The notes under the pieces are model-generated. The model saw only the letters and a program-made list of their open reading frames with translations, searched no databases and had not been told where the DNA came from. A stretch of 64,000 nt of DNA from contig NZ_JNIX01000008.1 of the NCBI RefSeq assembly GCF_000701445.1, positions 186,001 to 250,000 of the forward strand, read 5' to 3'. Positions 15,212 to 27,704 of the stretch are shown piece by piece (positions within the stretch are counted from its first letter, which is position 1; every line of letters begins with the position of its first letter). The position numbers were made by a program, and so were the translations under genes. This DNA is from Brevundimonas bacteroides DSM 4726. Lineage in GTDB: Bacteria > Pseudomonadota > Alphaproteobacteria > Caulobacterales > Caulobacteraceae.

Positions 15212-16377
15212 CCGAACAGCCGGCGGCAGACGCCGATCAGTCGCTCGACGTCATCAGCGTCCTGATAGAGCCCGAACCCGAAGCGGATCACCTCGTCGCG
15301 CACATCGGTCACCACGTTCGCCGCGAGCAGATCGGCCCGCCAGCGCTGGGCGTCCTTGTGTTTCAAGGCGAGGAACCTGGCGCGGGGCTGGTTGTCGCCG
15401 GGCGGGGGATTGAGCACCTCGGCCTCGCCCAGCCGACCGCATTCTCCGGCCTTGAGCGCCTCGTAGAACCGTGACGACAGACGGTCGGCGTGGGCCGAGA
15501 CATCCGCTGTGGTCAGGCCATTCTCGTCCAGCATCCGCCGCACGCCGTTGAAGCGATAGAGCGGGGTGGAATCGAACGTCGCGCCCCAGAAGCGGCCAGC
15601 GTCGGCGCGGTACTGAACCCCGTCCGGCGGCCCCATCAGATTGCCGAACTCGGCGAACCATCCCGTCACCACCGGCCGCTCGCAGAAACCGTCGGGCGCG
15701 TGCAGGAACCCCGCGCCCTCGCCGGTCATGGCGTACTTGTAGCCGCCCGAGACGTAGAAGATCCGGTCCGCCACGCCCGACAGGTCCGTCGGCGCGGCCA
15801 TGAAGCCGTGATACCCGTCGACGATCACCCACGGCCCCTCGTGCTTCGCCAGCGCCGCCAGATCGTCGATGCAGCCGATCGCCTGGCCTGTCTTGAAGAA
15901 GACCTGGCTGACCACGATGGCGTCGAACGATCCCCCCTTGGCCGCCGCCACGAACCGCTCGTCGAACGTCTCAAACGGCTCCAGAGGCAGCCGCGTCACG
16001 ACCGCCTCTCCGGCCTCCTCCCACCGCTCTGCCTGGCGGCGGAAGGCGTGGAACTCTCCGTCGGTGGTCAGGATGCGGATGGGCCGGGTCTCGATGCCCG
16101 AGAAGACCCGGATCAGGAAGTCGTGGGTGTTGGGCGCAAAGACCACAGTCTCCGGATCCGGCAGCCCCAGTTCCTTCGCGATATGCCGCTGCGCCTCCGG
16201 CACCACCTCGCCGAAGACCAGGTCCCACTTGCGATCGGCAAAATGATTGGCCTCGACCCAGGCCCGTACCTGCCCGTCGAAGGAGGCGTCCGGCCACAGG
16301 TGATGGCTGTGGGCCGCGAAATGCAGCCGGTCCGGATCAAGCGCCAGCGCGCGGGAAAAGAGGGGTTTGTGGCTCAT
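15208..16377 (-). CDS. PLP-dependent class V aminotransferase-fold enzyme, kynureninase-like
   Basis: A 389-residue fold-type I PLP enzyme. Kynureninase-like features are FAAHSHHLWPD near the N-terminus, the cofactor Asp in WVIVDGYHGF, and the Schiff-base lysine in VSGGYKYAMTGEGAGFLH. The C-terminal small domain ends VIRFGFGLYQDADDVERL. True kynureninase would cleave kynurenine to anthranilate and alanine, but no other tryptophan-degradation gene is nearby, so substrate remains open. It starts three bases after the parE stop on the same strand, so it is likely read from a parDE or secA-parDE transcript. Confidence 0.8.
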   Translation of the reverse strand: MSHKPLFSRALALDPDRLHFAAHSHHLWPDASFDGQVRAWVEANHFADRKWDLVFGEVVPEAQRHIAKELGLPDPETVVFAPNTHDFLIRVFSGIETRPIRILTTDGEFHAFRRQAERWEEAGEAVVTRLPLEPFETFDERFVAAAKGGSFDAIVVSQVFFKTGQAIGCIDDLAALAKHEGPWVIVDGYHGFMAAPTDLSGVADRIFYVSGGYKYAMTGEGAGFLHAPDGFCERPVVTGWFAEFGNLMGPPDGVQYRADAGRFWGATFDSTPLYRFNGVRRMLDENGLTTADVSAHADRLSSRFYEALKAGECGRLGEAEVLNPPPGDNQPRARFLALKHKDAQRWRADLLAANVVTDVRDEVIRFGFGLYQDADDVERLIGVCRRLFG

Positions 16378-16380
16378 GAT

Positions 16381-16671
16381 TTACCCAAGCATGTCCGGAC
16401 GGATCAGACGACGCCCGTGGATCACTCGCGCGATCCGAACATGGTCGGTCTCGACTGAATAAAGGATGCGATAGCGGCCATGAATCAGGCAACGGTAGTC
16501 ACGCCGACCCTTCACCAGCACGGCGTGGCGCTCGGGAAAGTGATCGAGGCGACTGGCGGCCTCGACGATCTCCTCGACGAAGCTGAAGGCGCGTTCCGGA
16601 TTGTCGATGGCGATGTACGCGGCGATGTCGTCCAGATCGATCTCGCTATCGGGCGAGAAGATCACCCTCAT
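16381..16671 (-). CDS. parE: ParE/RelE-family toxin
   Basis: A 96-residue protein starting MRVIFSPDSEIDLDDIAAYI, with the family pattern of N-terminal helices, then YRCLIHGRYRILYSVE and VRIARVIHGRR near the C-terminus. ParE toxins inhibit DNA gyrase while RelE toxins cut mRNA; the ParD-type partner favours ParE. Open sequence continues upstream but lies in the antitoxin gene, so I placed the start at 16671, where ATGA overlaps the parD stop. The stop lies three bases before the kynureninase-like gene. Confidence 0.88.
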   Translation of the reverse strand: MRVIFSPDSEIDLDDIAAYIAIDNPERAFSFVEEIVEAASRLDHFPERHAVLVKGRRDYRCLIHGRYRILYSVETDHVRIARVIHGRRLIRPDMLG

Positions 16672-16946
16672 CCGGAGGATTTCGTTCTGGACGGCGGATT
16701 TTCGTACTTGGCGCGCAAGTCGATCAGAATTTCGTCCGCCGATTTGCCGATCCCGCTGTCCAACGATGAGTCCAGCACCGCTCTCAAACCCTCTTGGTCG
16801 AGCATCCGGGACGCCTCCCGCCATCTGCTCAGGGCGTGGCGCACGACGTCGGCGACGTCCGCATAGTCGCCGGCCTCGACCGCCGCGTGAACCACGGCCG
16901 CCAGATCCTCGTCGATGTCCGCCGTGATCGTCTCGTGCTTGCCCAT
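16668..16946 (-). CDS. parD: ParD-like ribbon-helix-helix antitoxin
   Basis: A 92-residue antitoxin. The N-terminal RHH part (TITADIDEDLAAVVHAAVEA, then VVRHALSRWREA) binds DNA and probably autoregulates the module. The acidic C-terminus (ILIDLRAKYENPP) would wrap the toxin. It starts 27 bases after the secA stop on the same strand, with little room for an independent promoter, so transcription from secA is possible. Confidence 0.85.
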   Translation of the reverse strand: MGKHETITADIDEDLAAVVHAAVEAGDYADVADVVRHALSRWREASRMLDQEGLRAVLDSSLDSGIGKSADEILIDLRAKYENPPSRTKSSG

Positions 16947-16973
16947 GAAGCTCAGATTACCACGCCCCGGCGA

Positions 16974-19826
<2,853 letters not shown>

Positions 19827-20057
19827 GGATGATCCGGAAGCGGACGAGCGGTTCAGAGCTCAGGAGGTGCCCTAGGAGAGCGGCGATCGAACGCCGCGAG
19901 AGGGGCCGCCGGACGGTGCGGCGTGGGGGCCGCGCGAACGCTCGAAAACCCCTCGACTTGGGCGCAGGCGGGACTTAAGCACCGGTCATACCCCTGTCAA
20001 CGCGAGGGGCTTTGCGGCCGCGCGTTTGGGCCTGATCGCACAGACATGGAGCGTCCG

Positions 20058-21029
20058 ATGCGGCGCCTTTCCCACGCCCTGACCCTGCTGGCCCTGACCG
20101 GCGCCCTGGCGCTCGCCGCCTGCGGTCGCGGAGGCGGCGAAGACCGCCCGCCCGAGCCCGGCGACCGGGCCGTCGCGGAGGTGCAGAACCAGACGATCTG
20201 GGCGTCCGACGTCAAGCGCGAGGCCGTGGCTCAAGGGCTGATCGGCGAGGGAGAGCCCCTGGACGTCACCTCGGACCTGTTCCGTCGCGTGCTGGACGAG
20301 GTCATCGACCAGAAGCTTCTGGCCCGCGAGGCCGAACGGCGCGGCCTGGACAACTCTCCCCTGGCCCAGCGCCGGCTGGAGGCGACGCGCGAGCGCATCC
20401 TTGGCGACATGCTGGTCGAGAACGTCGTCAACGGGGCCATCTCGGACCAGGCGGTCGAGACGCTCTATCGCGAACAACTGCGGCTGGCGCAGACGTCGGA
20501 GGAGATCCGCGTGCGCCTGATCCTGTCGCGGACGCGCCAGGAAGCGGACGCCGTTCTGGGCATCCTCGGCCAGGGCGCGACCTTCGAGGCCGTGGCGATC
20601 GAACGCTCGATCGACGAGGCCACGCGCTTCTCGGGCGGCGACCTCGGCTATTCCACGGTCGACGTCATGCCCCAGGCCTATGCCAACGCTCTGCGCGACG
20701 CGCCTGCCGGTTCCACCGTCGGCCCCTTCCAGACCGAAGGCGGCTGGGCCGTGCTGCGGGTCGAGGATCGGCGCCGCGAAAGCCCGCCGACGCTGGAACA
20801 GGCCCGACCCCAGATCGTGCGCTACCTGACCTACGAAGGCGTGCGCCAGCTGCTGGAGGAGTTGCGCGGCAAGGCCGAGGTCGAGGTTCTGCTCTCCGCC
20901 GAGGAAGGTCGCGCCCAGGAGCCGGCGTCGGCGCCCGCGGCCCCGGCCGCTCAGCCCGCCCCGGCCACTCGCCCTGCGGCGCCGGCTGCAACGCCCGCCG
21001 CCCCCGCCGCCAAGGCGGCCACCCAGTGA
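20058..21029 (+). CDS. Parvulin-type peptidyl-prolyl isomerase lipoprotein (SurA/PrsA-like)
   Basis: About 323 residues. I prefer the ATG at 20058, with GGAG at 20048-20051 in front; an ATG at 20046 is the alternative. The signal peptide ends in the lipobox LALAAC. An N-terminal SurA/PrsA chaperone part (TIWASDVKREAV, DEVIDQKLLAREAERRGL) precedes a parvulin domain (IRVRLILSRTRQEADAVL, GDLGYSTVDVMPQAYANAL, GGWAVLRVEDRR). It should fold or escort envelope proteins after Sec export, so its place beside secA is meaningful. The C-terminus is an Ala/Pro tail. It overlaps argJ by four bases (GTGA). Confidence 0.88.
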   Translation: MRRLSHALTLLALTGALALAACGRGGGEDRPPEPGDRAVAEVQNQTIWASDVKREAVAQGLIGEGEPLDVTSDLFRRVLDEVIDQKLLAREAERRGLDNSPLAQRRLEATRERILGDMLVENVVNGAISDQAVETLYREQLRLAQTSEEIRVRLILSRTRQEADAVLGILGQGATFEAVAIERSIDEATRFSGGDLGYSTVDVMPQAYANALRDAPAGSTVGPFQTEGGWAVLRVEDRRRESPPTLEQARPQIVRYLTYEGVRQLLEELRGKAEVEVLLSAEEGRAQEPASAPAAPAAQPAPATRPAAPAATPAAPAAKAATQ

Positions 21030-22432
21030 GCCGCGCCCCCCGCGCTCCAGGCTCGACGGGCAAGGCCATCGAACAGGCGGTCGGCAAGGCGCTGGATCCG
21101 CTCGCCACGGCGCTGCGCAAGGCCACCCAAGGCTCGCCCTCGGCTTCGCCTGCGACCCCGGCCGCGCCAGGCAAGCCGGGCCTGAAGGTCTCGCCGCTCG
21201 CGGTGCCCTTCCCGACCATTCCCGGCGTCGGCGGCGTGGATATGACCACCGCTCGGGCGGGCTTCTACAAACATGAGCGCGACGACCTGGTGGTCTTCCG
21301 CTTCGCCCGAGGTACCAGCTGCGCCGGCGTCTTCACCCGGCACAAGGTCGGCTCGGCCCCGGTCGACTGGTGTCGCCGCCAGCTGGATTCCGCCGGCGGC
21401 GGTCAGGACGTCCGCGCCCTCGTCGTCAACGCCGGCTGCGCCAACGCCTTCACCGGCAAGGCCGGGGCCGACGCCGCCCGCCGCACGGCCTCCGAGGTCG
21501 CCAAGCGCTTCGGTTGTCGCCAGCGCGACGTCATGCTGGCCTCGACCGGCGTCATCGGCGTGCTGCTGGACGACCGCAAGATCGCGTCAAAGCTCGGCGA
21601 GATCGAGCACAAGCTCGACGGCGACACCCCGGCTCCCGAGCAGTGGGCGGCCGCCGGTCGGGGCATCATGACCACCGACACCTTCCCCAAGGGGTCGTTC
21701 GCCGAGTGCAAGGTCGACGGCTACACGGTCCGGATCGCCGGTATCGCCAAGGGGTCGGGCATGATCGCGCCGGACATGGCCACCATGCTGGCCTTCATCG
21801 TCACCGACGCCGACATCCACCCGACGGTGCTGAGGGCGCTGCTGGGACTGCACGTCCGCACGACCTTCAACAGCGTGACGGTCGACGGCGACACCTCGAC
21901 CAATGACACCTGCCTGCTATTCGCCACGGGCGCGTCCGGCGCGCCCCGCATCGGCCGGGTCGGCGACCGTCGCCTGAAGGAGTTCTCCGCCGCGCTCGAC
22001 AAGGTCATGCTGGACCTGGCGCACCAACTGGTCCGCGACGGCGAGGGCGCATCCAAGTTCGTCCGCATCACGGTCGAGGGCGCCGCCTCGCCCGCGTCCG
22101 CCCGCAAGCTGGCCAAGTCCATCGCCGACAGTCCGCTGGTGAAGACCGCCATCGCCGGCGAGGACGCCAACTGGGGCCGCATCGTCATGGCCGTCGGCAA
22201 GACCGAAGAACCCGTCGACCGCGACCACCTGGCCATCCGCTTCGGCCCGCATCAGGCCGCCGTCGACGGGGCCGTGTCCCCGACCTACGACGAGGCCAAG
22301 ATGAGCGCCTACATGAAGCGGGATGAGATCGACATCGCCGTCGACGTCGGCATGGGCCGCGCCTCGGCCACCGTCTGGACCTGCGACCTGACCAAGGGCT
22401 ACGTCGAGATCAACGGGGATTACCGGAGCTGA
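21026..22432 (+). CDS. argJ: Bifunctional ornithine acetyltransferase / N-acetylglutamate synthase
   Basis: A 468-residue arginine-biosynthesis enzyme that transfers acetyl from N-acetylornithine to glutamate. The precursor self-cleaves before the threonine in DGDTSTNDTCLLFATG, giving alpha and beta chains; the oxyanion pair lies in LASTGVIGV. Other conserved parts are VNAGCANAFTG and ANWGRIVMAVGKT. An N-terminal extension of roughly 55 residues (Ala/Pro-rich with an amphipathic helix KAIEQAVGKALDPLATALRK) precedes the normal ArgJ start region SPLAVPFPTIPGVGGV. The GTG start overlaps the parvulin stop, so the extension is probably translated. Confidence 0.95.
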   Translation: MSRAPRAPGSTGKAIEQAVGKALDPLATALRKATQGSPSASPATPAAPGKPGLKVSPLAVPFPTIPGVGGVDMTTARAGFYKHERDDLVVFRFARGTSCAGVFTRHKVGSAPVDWCRRQLDSAGGGQDVRALVVNAGCANAFTGKAGADAARRTASEVAKRFGCRQRDVMLASTGVIGVLLDDRKIASKLGEIEHKLDGDTPAPEQWAAAGRGIMTTDTFPKGSFAECKVDGYTVRIAGIAKGSGMIAPDMATMLAFIVTDADIHPTVLRALLGLHVRTTFNSVTVDGDTSTNDTCLLFATGASGAPRIGRVGDRRLKEFSAALDKVMLDLAHQLVRDGEGASKFVRITVEGAASPASARKLAKSIADSPLVKTAIAGEDANWGRIVMAVGKTEEPVDRDHLAIRFGPHQAAVDGAVSPTYDEAKMSAYMKRDEIDIAVDVGMGRASATVWTCDLTKGYVEINGDYRS

Positions 22433-22448
22433 CTGCCGCCAGCTCCGG
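22423..22448. terminator. Possible bidirectional hairpin between argJ and M28 peptidase
   Basis: Inverted repeat CCGGAGCT (22423-22430) and AGCTCCGG (22441-22448) with a ten-base loop spans the argJ stop codon in a convergent gene junction. No T-run follows, so termination is suggested by position only. Confidence 0.4.
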
Positions 22449-22457
22449 CTGATAGCT

Positions 22458-24095
22458 TCAGTCCCGCGCAGACGCGCTGGCCGCGCGGGCCGCCGCGAAC
22501 TCCGAGGTGTCCGACCACGCCGGCCAGTCGCTGCTGTTGGCCAGGTCACGGGCGATGGACCAGTAAACCTCAAGATCCTGGATCTGGCCGCGATAGTCCC
22601 AGTCGCCGGACCATTCGTCGTTGGCCTGGTGGTAGCGGCGGGCGGTGTATTCGTCGCGCGCGGCGGTGCGGGCGGCGATCGGTTCGTCGACGAAGGGGCC
22701 GGCCGAGTCGGCATAGACCATCGGCACGCCGCGCTTGGCGAGCGGGAAGTGGTCGGAGCGGAAGTAGAAGCCGGCCTGGGTCGACTGGTCCGGCTCGATG
22801 GTGCGGCCCTGGGCGGAGGCGGCCGCCTCCAGACGGGCGTCGAAGTCGGCGGACTGGCCAAAGCCGATCACGCCGAGGTGCCGGGTGCGGCCATAGACGT
22901 TGGCCGAATCCATATTGAAGCCGCCGACCGTCGTCTCCAGCGGATAGAGGGGGTTGGCGGCGTAGTATTCCGAGCCCAGCAGGCCGCTCTCTTCCGCCGT
23001 GAAGCCGATGAAGACCAGCGACCGCTCGGTGCGCGGCGCGGCGGCGGCGATGCGGGCGAGCTCTAGCAGGCCCGCGATGCCCGACGCATTGTCGACGGCC
23101 CCATTGAAGATGGCGTCGCCGTCGGCGTCGACGGCTCCGACCCCGATGTGGTCCCAGTGGCCGGTGAACAGGACGGTCTCGTCCGGGCGCGTCGTGCCGG
23201 GCAGACGGCCGATGATATTGTGGGTGACGATCTGCTCGGACGCCACGTCGAACATGACGTCGAGCTCGGCCCCGGTCAGGGCGACGGGCCGGAAGTCGCG
23301 GCTGCGGGCCCGGGCCTTCAGGGCGTCGAAGTCAAGGCCCGCGCGGCGGAACAGCTCGACGGCCACGTCGCGCTGGATCCAGCTCTCGACCGGAATGCGC
23401 TCATTGGCGTCGGAGCGGACAATGTCGAACTGGGGGCCGGACCAGCTGTTCCGCACCGTTGTCCAGCCGTAGGAGGCCGGCGCGTCCTCATGCACGATGA
23501 TGACCCCGGCGGCGCCCTGCCGGGCCGCTTCCTCGTACTTGTAGGTCCAGCGGCCGTAGTAGGTCATGGCCCGGCCACCGAAGGTGTCGAGCGCGGGCTC
23601 TTCGAAGTCGGCGTCGTTGACCAGGACGACCAGGATCTTGCCGCTCAGGTCCTGACCCTTGAAGTCGTCCCAGTTTCGTTCGGGTGCCTTGATGCCATAG
23701 CCGACGAAGACCAGCGGGGCGTCCGTCAGCATGACGTGGTCCGAGCCGGGACGACGCGTCGAGGCGACGATATGCTCGCCCTGGATGAGCGGCAGGGTCC
23801 AGTCGCCAACCGACAGGCTGGCCTGGACGTTCGACGCAGTGAAGCGGTTCAGCGTGACAGCCTGGGTCCAGCCGCCGTTCTCGCCGCCAGGTTCCAGACC
23901 CGCCGCCGCCATGGCCCCCGACATATAGCCGATCACCCGGTCCTCGGCCGGGGTGGCGATGCCGCGTCCCTGATAGTCGTCGGCCGACAGGATGCGAATG
24001 TGCTGGGACAGGCGGGCGGGGTCGAAGCCCGAATCTTGCGCGGCGGCGGCGGGCAGGGCGAGGGCAAGGGCGGCGACGGCGGTCAGAAAGCGCAT
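22458..24095 (-). CDS. Secreted M28-family zinc aminopeptidase with PA domain
   Basis: A 545-residue exported peptidase with a signal peptide ending near AAAAQ. A PA-type insertion (KILVVLVNDADFEEPALDTF, GVIIVHEDAPASYG) lies inside the N-terminal half. The two-zinc M28 site is visible as TGHWDHIGVG, NGAVDNASG, TAEESGLLGSEYY, MDSANVYG and RSDHFPLAKRG. It would trim peptides in the periplasm or outside the cell. Monocistronic; converges on argJ. Confidence 0.92.
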   Translation of the reverse strand: MRFLTAVAALALALPAAAAQDSGFDPARLSQHIRILSADDYQGRGIATPAEDRVIGYMSGAMAAAGLEPGGENGGWTQAVTLNRFTASNVQASLSVGDWTLPLIQGEHIVASTRRPGSDHVMLTDAPLVFVGYGIKAPERNWDDFKGQDLSGKILVVLVNDADFEEPALDTFGGRAMTYYGRWTYKYEEAARQGAAGVIIVHEDAPASYGWTTVRNSWSGPQFDIVRSDANERIPVESWIQRDVAVELFRRAGLDFDALKARARSRDFRPVALTGAELDVMFDVASEQIVTHNIIGRLPGTTRPDETVLFTGHWDHIGVGAVDADGDAIFNGAVDNASGIAGLLELARIAAAAPRTERSLVFIGFTAEESGLLGSEYYAANPLYPLETTVGGFNMDSANVYGRTRHLGVIGFGQSADFDARLEAAASAQGRTIEPDQSTQAGFYFRSDHFPLAKRGVPMVYADSAGPFVDEPIAARTAARDEYTARRYHQANDEWSGDWDYRGQIQDLEVYWSIARDLANSSDWPAWSDTSEFAAARAASASARD

Positions 24096-24131
24096 GATGT
24101 CCTTCGGCGAAATCCGTGAGTGCCGCGAAAG

Positions 24132-24842
24132 TTAGGGGGTCGTCCCGCCGGTGTCGACCGCGCCGGGTGCCTCAGGCCGTGATCGTCGCCCGAACCGCAG
24201 GGCCATGCTGAGGCCGATCAGCGGGCCGATCACCATGTAGACGACGCCGGGCGCCCAGCTGGCGAGATCGTCCGGCGCGGCGGCGGCCATGAGCATGGAG
24301 ACGCCGGAGACGCCCGCGAGAATGGACCAGTTGCTGATCCAGATGGAGGCGGTCAGCGCCTGATCCGGCGTCGGCTCGCCCTGCCCGCGATGGTGGCGAT
24401 AGAGGGTCGCATAAAGAACGGACAGCACCAGACATCCGGCCCCATAGGCGACGTAGAGATACCGCTGCTCCTGCAAAGTCTCGGCCAGTTGCGTGCCGGG
24501 CAGCCACCCGCCCGACAGGGCGTGAAGGGCCGCCTCCATGATGAAGCGCAAGGGAAAGACATACAGCAGCACCACGAAGACGATGGCCAGGCTGAGGGCG
24601 GTCGACAGGCCGTCGCGATGCCGCCACAGCCGCCCGAGGTCGCGATAACCCAGCCAGAACATGGAGATCAGGGCGAAGGCGGCCGCGAACGCCGGGGCGC
24701 GCAACAGCATGGCCGACAGGTCCGAAAACCGCTCGGGCGTGTCCCCTCCCCCCACGATCAGCAGGGTCACGGCGAATGCGAAGGCGGCGTCGACGAAAGC
24801 GTCGAGCCGGCGAGCCATGTCATCCTTGGCGACCTGGGTCAT
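24132..24842 (-). CDS. TMEM175/DUF1211-like membrane protein
   Basis: About 236 residues from the ATG at 24842, with around six hydrophobic segments. The first helix carries RLDAFVDAAFAFAVTLLIV, similar to the RxxxFSDxVFAIAxTLLV signature of the bacterial TMEM175/DUF1211 family, some of which are potassium channels. The FS of the signature is replaced by FV here, so channel activity is uncertain. It lies on its own between the M28 gene and the bc1 operon terminator. Open sequence upstream of the chosen start is Ala/Glu-rich and lacks a better ribosome binding site. Confidence 0.7.
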   Translation of the reverse strand: MTQVAKDDMARRLDAFVDAAFAFAVTLLIVGGGDTPERFSDLSAMLLRAPAFAAAFALISMFWLGYRDLGRLWRHRDGLSTALSLAIVFVVLLYVFPLRFIMEAALHALSGGWLPGTQLAETLQEQRYLYVAYGAGCLVLSVLYATLYRHHRGQGEPTPDQALTASIWISNWSILAGVSGVSMLMAAAAPDDLASWAPGVVYMVIGPLIGLSMALRFGRRSRPEAPGAVDTGGTTP

Positions 24843-24909
24843 TCCACGAGTTTGCCCAGAGCCGGGAAGCGTTGCCAAGCCACTAGCAGCTTCGGCCTCG
24901 GCCACGAAA

Positions 24910-24939
24910 AAGCCCGGCGGAGCGAACTCCGCCGGGCTT
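24910..24939 (-). terminator. Intrinsic terminator of the petABC operon
   Basis: A perfect 13-base stem (24910-24922 with 24927-24939) has a four-base loop that reads UUCG on the minus strand and is followed there by a short T-run. It lies about 25 bases after the petC stop and is a textbook rho-independent terminator. Confidence 0.92.
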
Positions 24940-24964
24940 GATCTGTCAGAGGTCGAACGACCGC

Positions 24965-25816
24965 CTAGTGGGCCACGTTCTTCCAGATACGACGGTAGCT
25001 GGCGTAGGTCAGGCCGCCGAAGATGGCGAGGAAGGCCAGTACGCCCATGCCGGTCTGCTTGCGCTCGACCGCGCGGGGGTCCGACGCCCAGGTGATGAAG
25101 GCCGCGACGTCCTTGGCCATCTGGTCGACGGTCGCCTCGGTGCCGTCGTCATAGGTGACCTGGCCATCCGACAGGACCGGCGGCATGGCGATGAAGCCGC
25201 CATAGGGCACCTTGTCCGGATCGCCGTCCCAGAAGGGCGTCATGTCGCCCATCATGTACGGGTTGTAGTACTGGCCCGCGCCGACGCGCAGACCCACCGG
25301 CGGGTCCACATAGCCGCTGAGCAGCGAGTAGATGTAGTTCGACCCGTCCTTGCGCGCCTTGGCCATGACCGACAGGTCCGGCGGATAGGCCCCGCCGTTC
25401 GCCGCCGCGCCCGCCGTCCGGTTCGGCCAGGGGCTGGGGAAGCGGTCGGCTGCGATGCCGGGACGCATGATCGGCTCGCCGGTCTCGGTGTCGATGTCGG
25501 CGATCTGGGCCTCGGCCGCGATGGCGCGGACGAAGCGGTTCTCGGCGGCGCTGGGAGCCGACGGATCGTAGAACGGTCCGCCGCGCTCACCGAGCGTGCG
25601 GAAACTCAGCAGGTCCATCGAGTGACAGGCCGAGCAGACCTCGCGATAGACCTTGTAGCCGCGCTGCAGCTGGGTCTGGTCAAAGGTGCCGAGCGGCCCC
25701 TCGAACGAGAACCCTGCCGAACGGGGATGCTTGGCCTCACCGGCGGCGAAGGCCGGCGAGGAGATGGCGGCGATCGCGAGGGCCGCGACCGCGATCTTGC
25801 GGAGGGAGAGGCTCAT
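24965..25816 (-). CDS. petC: Cytochrome c1 of the bc1 complex
   Basis: A 283-residue membrane-anchored c-type cytochrome of respiratory complex III. After the signal peptide (ending near PAFA), the haem motif VCSACHSMDLLSFRTL is seen; the axial methionine is probably in YNPYMMGDMTPFWDGDP. A single C-terminal helix (GVLAFLAIFGGLTYASYR) anchors it to the inner membrane facing the periplasm. It passes electrons from the Rieske protein to soluble or membrane cytochrome c. Last gene of petABC; six bases after petB and followed by the terminator. Confidence 0.97.
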   Translation of the reverse strand: MSLSLRKIAVAALAIAAISSPAFAAGEAKHPRSAGFSFEGPLGTFDQTQLQRGYKVYREVCSACHSMDLLSFRTLGERGGPFYDPSAPSAAENRFVRAIAAEAQIADIDTETGEPIMRPGIAADRFPSPWPNRTAGAAANGGAYPPDLSVMAKARKDGSNYIYSLLSGYVDPPVGLRVGAGQYYNPYMMGDMTPFWDGDPDKVPYGGFIAMPPVLSDGQVTYDDGTEATVDQMAKDVAAFITWASDPRAVERKQTGMGVLAFLAIFGGLTYASYRRIWKNVAH

Positions 25817-25821
25817 CGGGA

Positions 25822-27150
25822 TCAGCCCTTCTTCTCAGGCGCGGCAGGGGCGGCGGCGGTCATGGCGTCGGGGCCTTTCAGCACCGGCTCCGAGATCGAC
25901 GCGGGGATCTTCAACGGGACTTCCTTCAGGCCGAGATACGGCAGGATCACGAGGAAGAAGGCGAAGTAGTAGAGCGTCGAGAGACGCGTCAGCCACAGGT
26001 AGGAGTTCAGTTCGCCGTCGAAGAGGGTGAAGCTGGGCATGCCCGGAACAACCGGAGCATCCGGCAGCATGGCCCCACACCAGCCGAGCACGAAGGCGTT
26101 CACCACGAAGATCGCATAGAAGATCTTGGCCGTCGGACGGTAGCGCATGGAACGCACCTTGGACGTGTCGAGCCAGGGCAGAACGAACAGCACGCCGATC
26201 GCCGCGAACATGGCCACCACGCCGCCGAACTTGTCGGGAATGGCGCGCAGGATCGCGTAGAAGGGCAGCAGGTACCACTCCGGCACGATGTGCGGCGGGG
26301 TCACCAGCGGGTTGGCCGGGATGTAGTTGTCCGGGTGGCCCAGCGCGTGCGGCATGAAGAAGACGAAGATGCTGAACAGGATCAGGAACAGGATCAGGGC
26401 GAAGCCGTCCTTGACCGTGTAGTAGGGGTGGAAGGGAACGGTGTCCTTGGCGACCCGCTCCTTGGGGATCAGGATGCCGACCGGGTTGTTCTGCCCCGCC
26501 GTGTGCAGCGCCCACAGGTGCAGCACGACCACGCCGAAGATGACGAACGGCAGCAGGTAGTGCAGCGAGAAGAAGCGGTTCAGCGTGGCGTTGTCGATGG
26601 CCGGACCACCGCGCAGCCAGATCAGGACCGGCTCGCCGATCAGGGGGATGGCCCCGATCAGGTTGGTGATGACCTCGGCGCCCCAGTAGGACATCTGGCC
26701 CCACGGCAGGACGTAGCCGAGGAAGGCGGTCGCGATCATCAGGAAGAAGATCAGGCAGCCCAGGATCCAGATCATCTCGCGCGGCGCCTTGTACGAGCCA
26801 TAGTACAGGCCGCGCAGCATGTGGATGTAGACCGCGATGAAGAACATCGAGGCGCCCGTCTGGTGGACGTAGCGGATCAGCCAGCCGCCGTTCACATCAC
26901 GCATGATGCGCTCGACCGAGGCGAAGGCCATCTCGGTGTTCGGCTGATAGTGCATGGCCAGGAAGATGCCGGTGACGATCTGCACGACCAGGCAGATGCT
27001 CAGGATCGCGCCGAAGGTGTACCAGTAGTTCAGGTTCTTGGGCGTCGGCAGCGCCAGATAATCGGCGCCGAAACGCACGATCGGAAGACGGGTGTCGAGC
27101 CACTTCTCGACGCCGGTCTTGGGGACGTAGGTGGATTCGTGTCCGCTCAT
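25822..27150 (-). CDS. petB: Cytochrome b of the bc1 complex
   Basis: A 442-residue integral membrane subunit with eight expected helices. The haem-ligand histidines are in the helices around [53 protein letters not shown], and the quinol-site PEWY motif is present as [14 protein letters not shown]. It carries low- and high-potential haems b and both quinone sites. A Pro/Ala tail ends the protein. Middle gene of petABC, 11 bases after petA. Confidence 0.98.
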   Translation of the reverse strand: MSGHESTYVPKTGVEKWLDTRLPIVRFGADYLALPTPKNLNYWYTFGAILSICLVVQIVTGIFLAMHYQPNTEMAFASVERIMRDVNGGWLIRYVHQTGASMFFIAVYIHMLRGLYYGSYKAPREMIWILGCLIFFLMIATAFLGYVLPWGQMSYWGAEVITNLIGAIPLIGEPVLIWLRGGPAIDNATLNRFFSLHYLLPFVIFGVVVLHLWALHTAGQNNPVGILIPKERVAKDTVPFHPYYTVKDGFALILFLILFSIFVFFMPHALGHPDNYIPANPLVTPPHIVPEWYLLPFYAILRAIPDKFGGVVAMFAAIGVLFVLPWLDTSKVRSMRYRPTAKIFYAIFVVNAFVLGWCGAMLPDAPVVPGMPSFTLFDGELNSYLWLTRLSTLYYFAFFLVILPYLGLKEVPLKIPASISEPVLKGPDAMTAAAPAAPEKKG

Positions 27151-27161
27151 CGTTCTTTGCC

Positions 27162-27704
27162 TCAGCCGATCCGGATGGTGGAGCCGGCGGTGTATTCATA
27201 ATCCGGCACGATCAGGTTCAGGGGCGCCGGGCCTTTGCGGATGCGGCCCGACGCATCGTAGTGCGAGCCGTGGCAGGGGCAGAACCAGCCGCCGTAGTCG
27301 CCGGTGCCGAAAGTCGGGATGCAGCCCAGGTGGGTGCAGTTGCCCAGCACGACCAGCGTCGCCTCATGCCCCGCCTTGACGCGGGCGCTGTCGGCTTCCG
27401 GCGGGCTGCCGACGTTGGCCTCGGCATTGATGCGCTGCAGCTCGGCGGCGGTGCGATTGCGGATGAAGACCGGCTTGCCCTGCCAGGTGATGACGATCTG
27501 CTGACCTCCGGCGACCTTGGAGGTGTCGAATTCGACGGTCGACAGCGCCAGCGTGTCGGCCGCCGGGTTCATCGAGTTGATCAGCGGCCAGGCCGCCATG
27601 ACGCCTGCGCCCACGGCCGCGGCGCCCGCGGCGATGTGGATGAAGTCGCGACGGGTGGCTTCGCCTTCCGGCGTCCCGTCTGGATTCACGACCGATTCGG
27701 CCAC
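27162..27704 (-). CDS. petA: Rieske iron-sulfur subunit of the bc1 complex
   Basis: A 180-residue protein with the 2Fe-2S ligands in CTHLGCIP and [18 protein letters not shown]. The N-terminus [18 protein letters not shown] is a Tat-type signal anchor. It oxidises quinol on the periplasmic side and swings to cytochrome c1. The start is GTG at 27704, supported by AAAGGTGAG just upstream. First gene of the petABC operon, divergent from trmL across about 200 bases that must hold both promoters; I could not identify them. Confidence 0.97.
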   Translation of the reverse strand: MAESVVNPDGTPEGEATRRDFIHIAAGAAAVGAGVMAAWPLINSMNPAADTLALSTVEFDTSKVAGGQQIVITWQGKPVFIRNRTAAELQRINAEANVGSPPEADSARVKAGHEATLVVLGNCTHLGCIPTFGTGDYGGWFCPCHGSHYDASGRIRKGPAPLNLIVPDYEYTAGSTIRIG

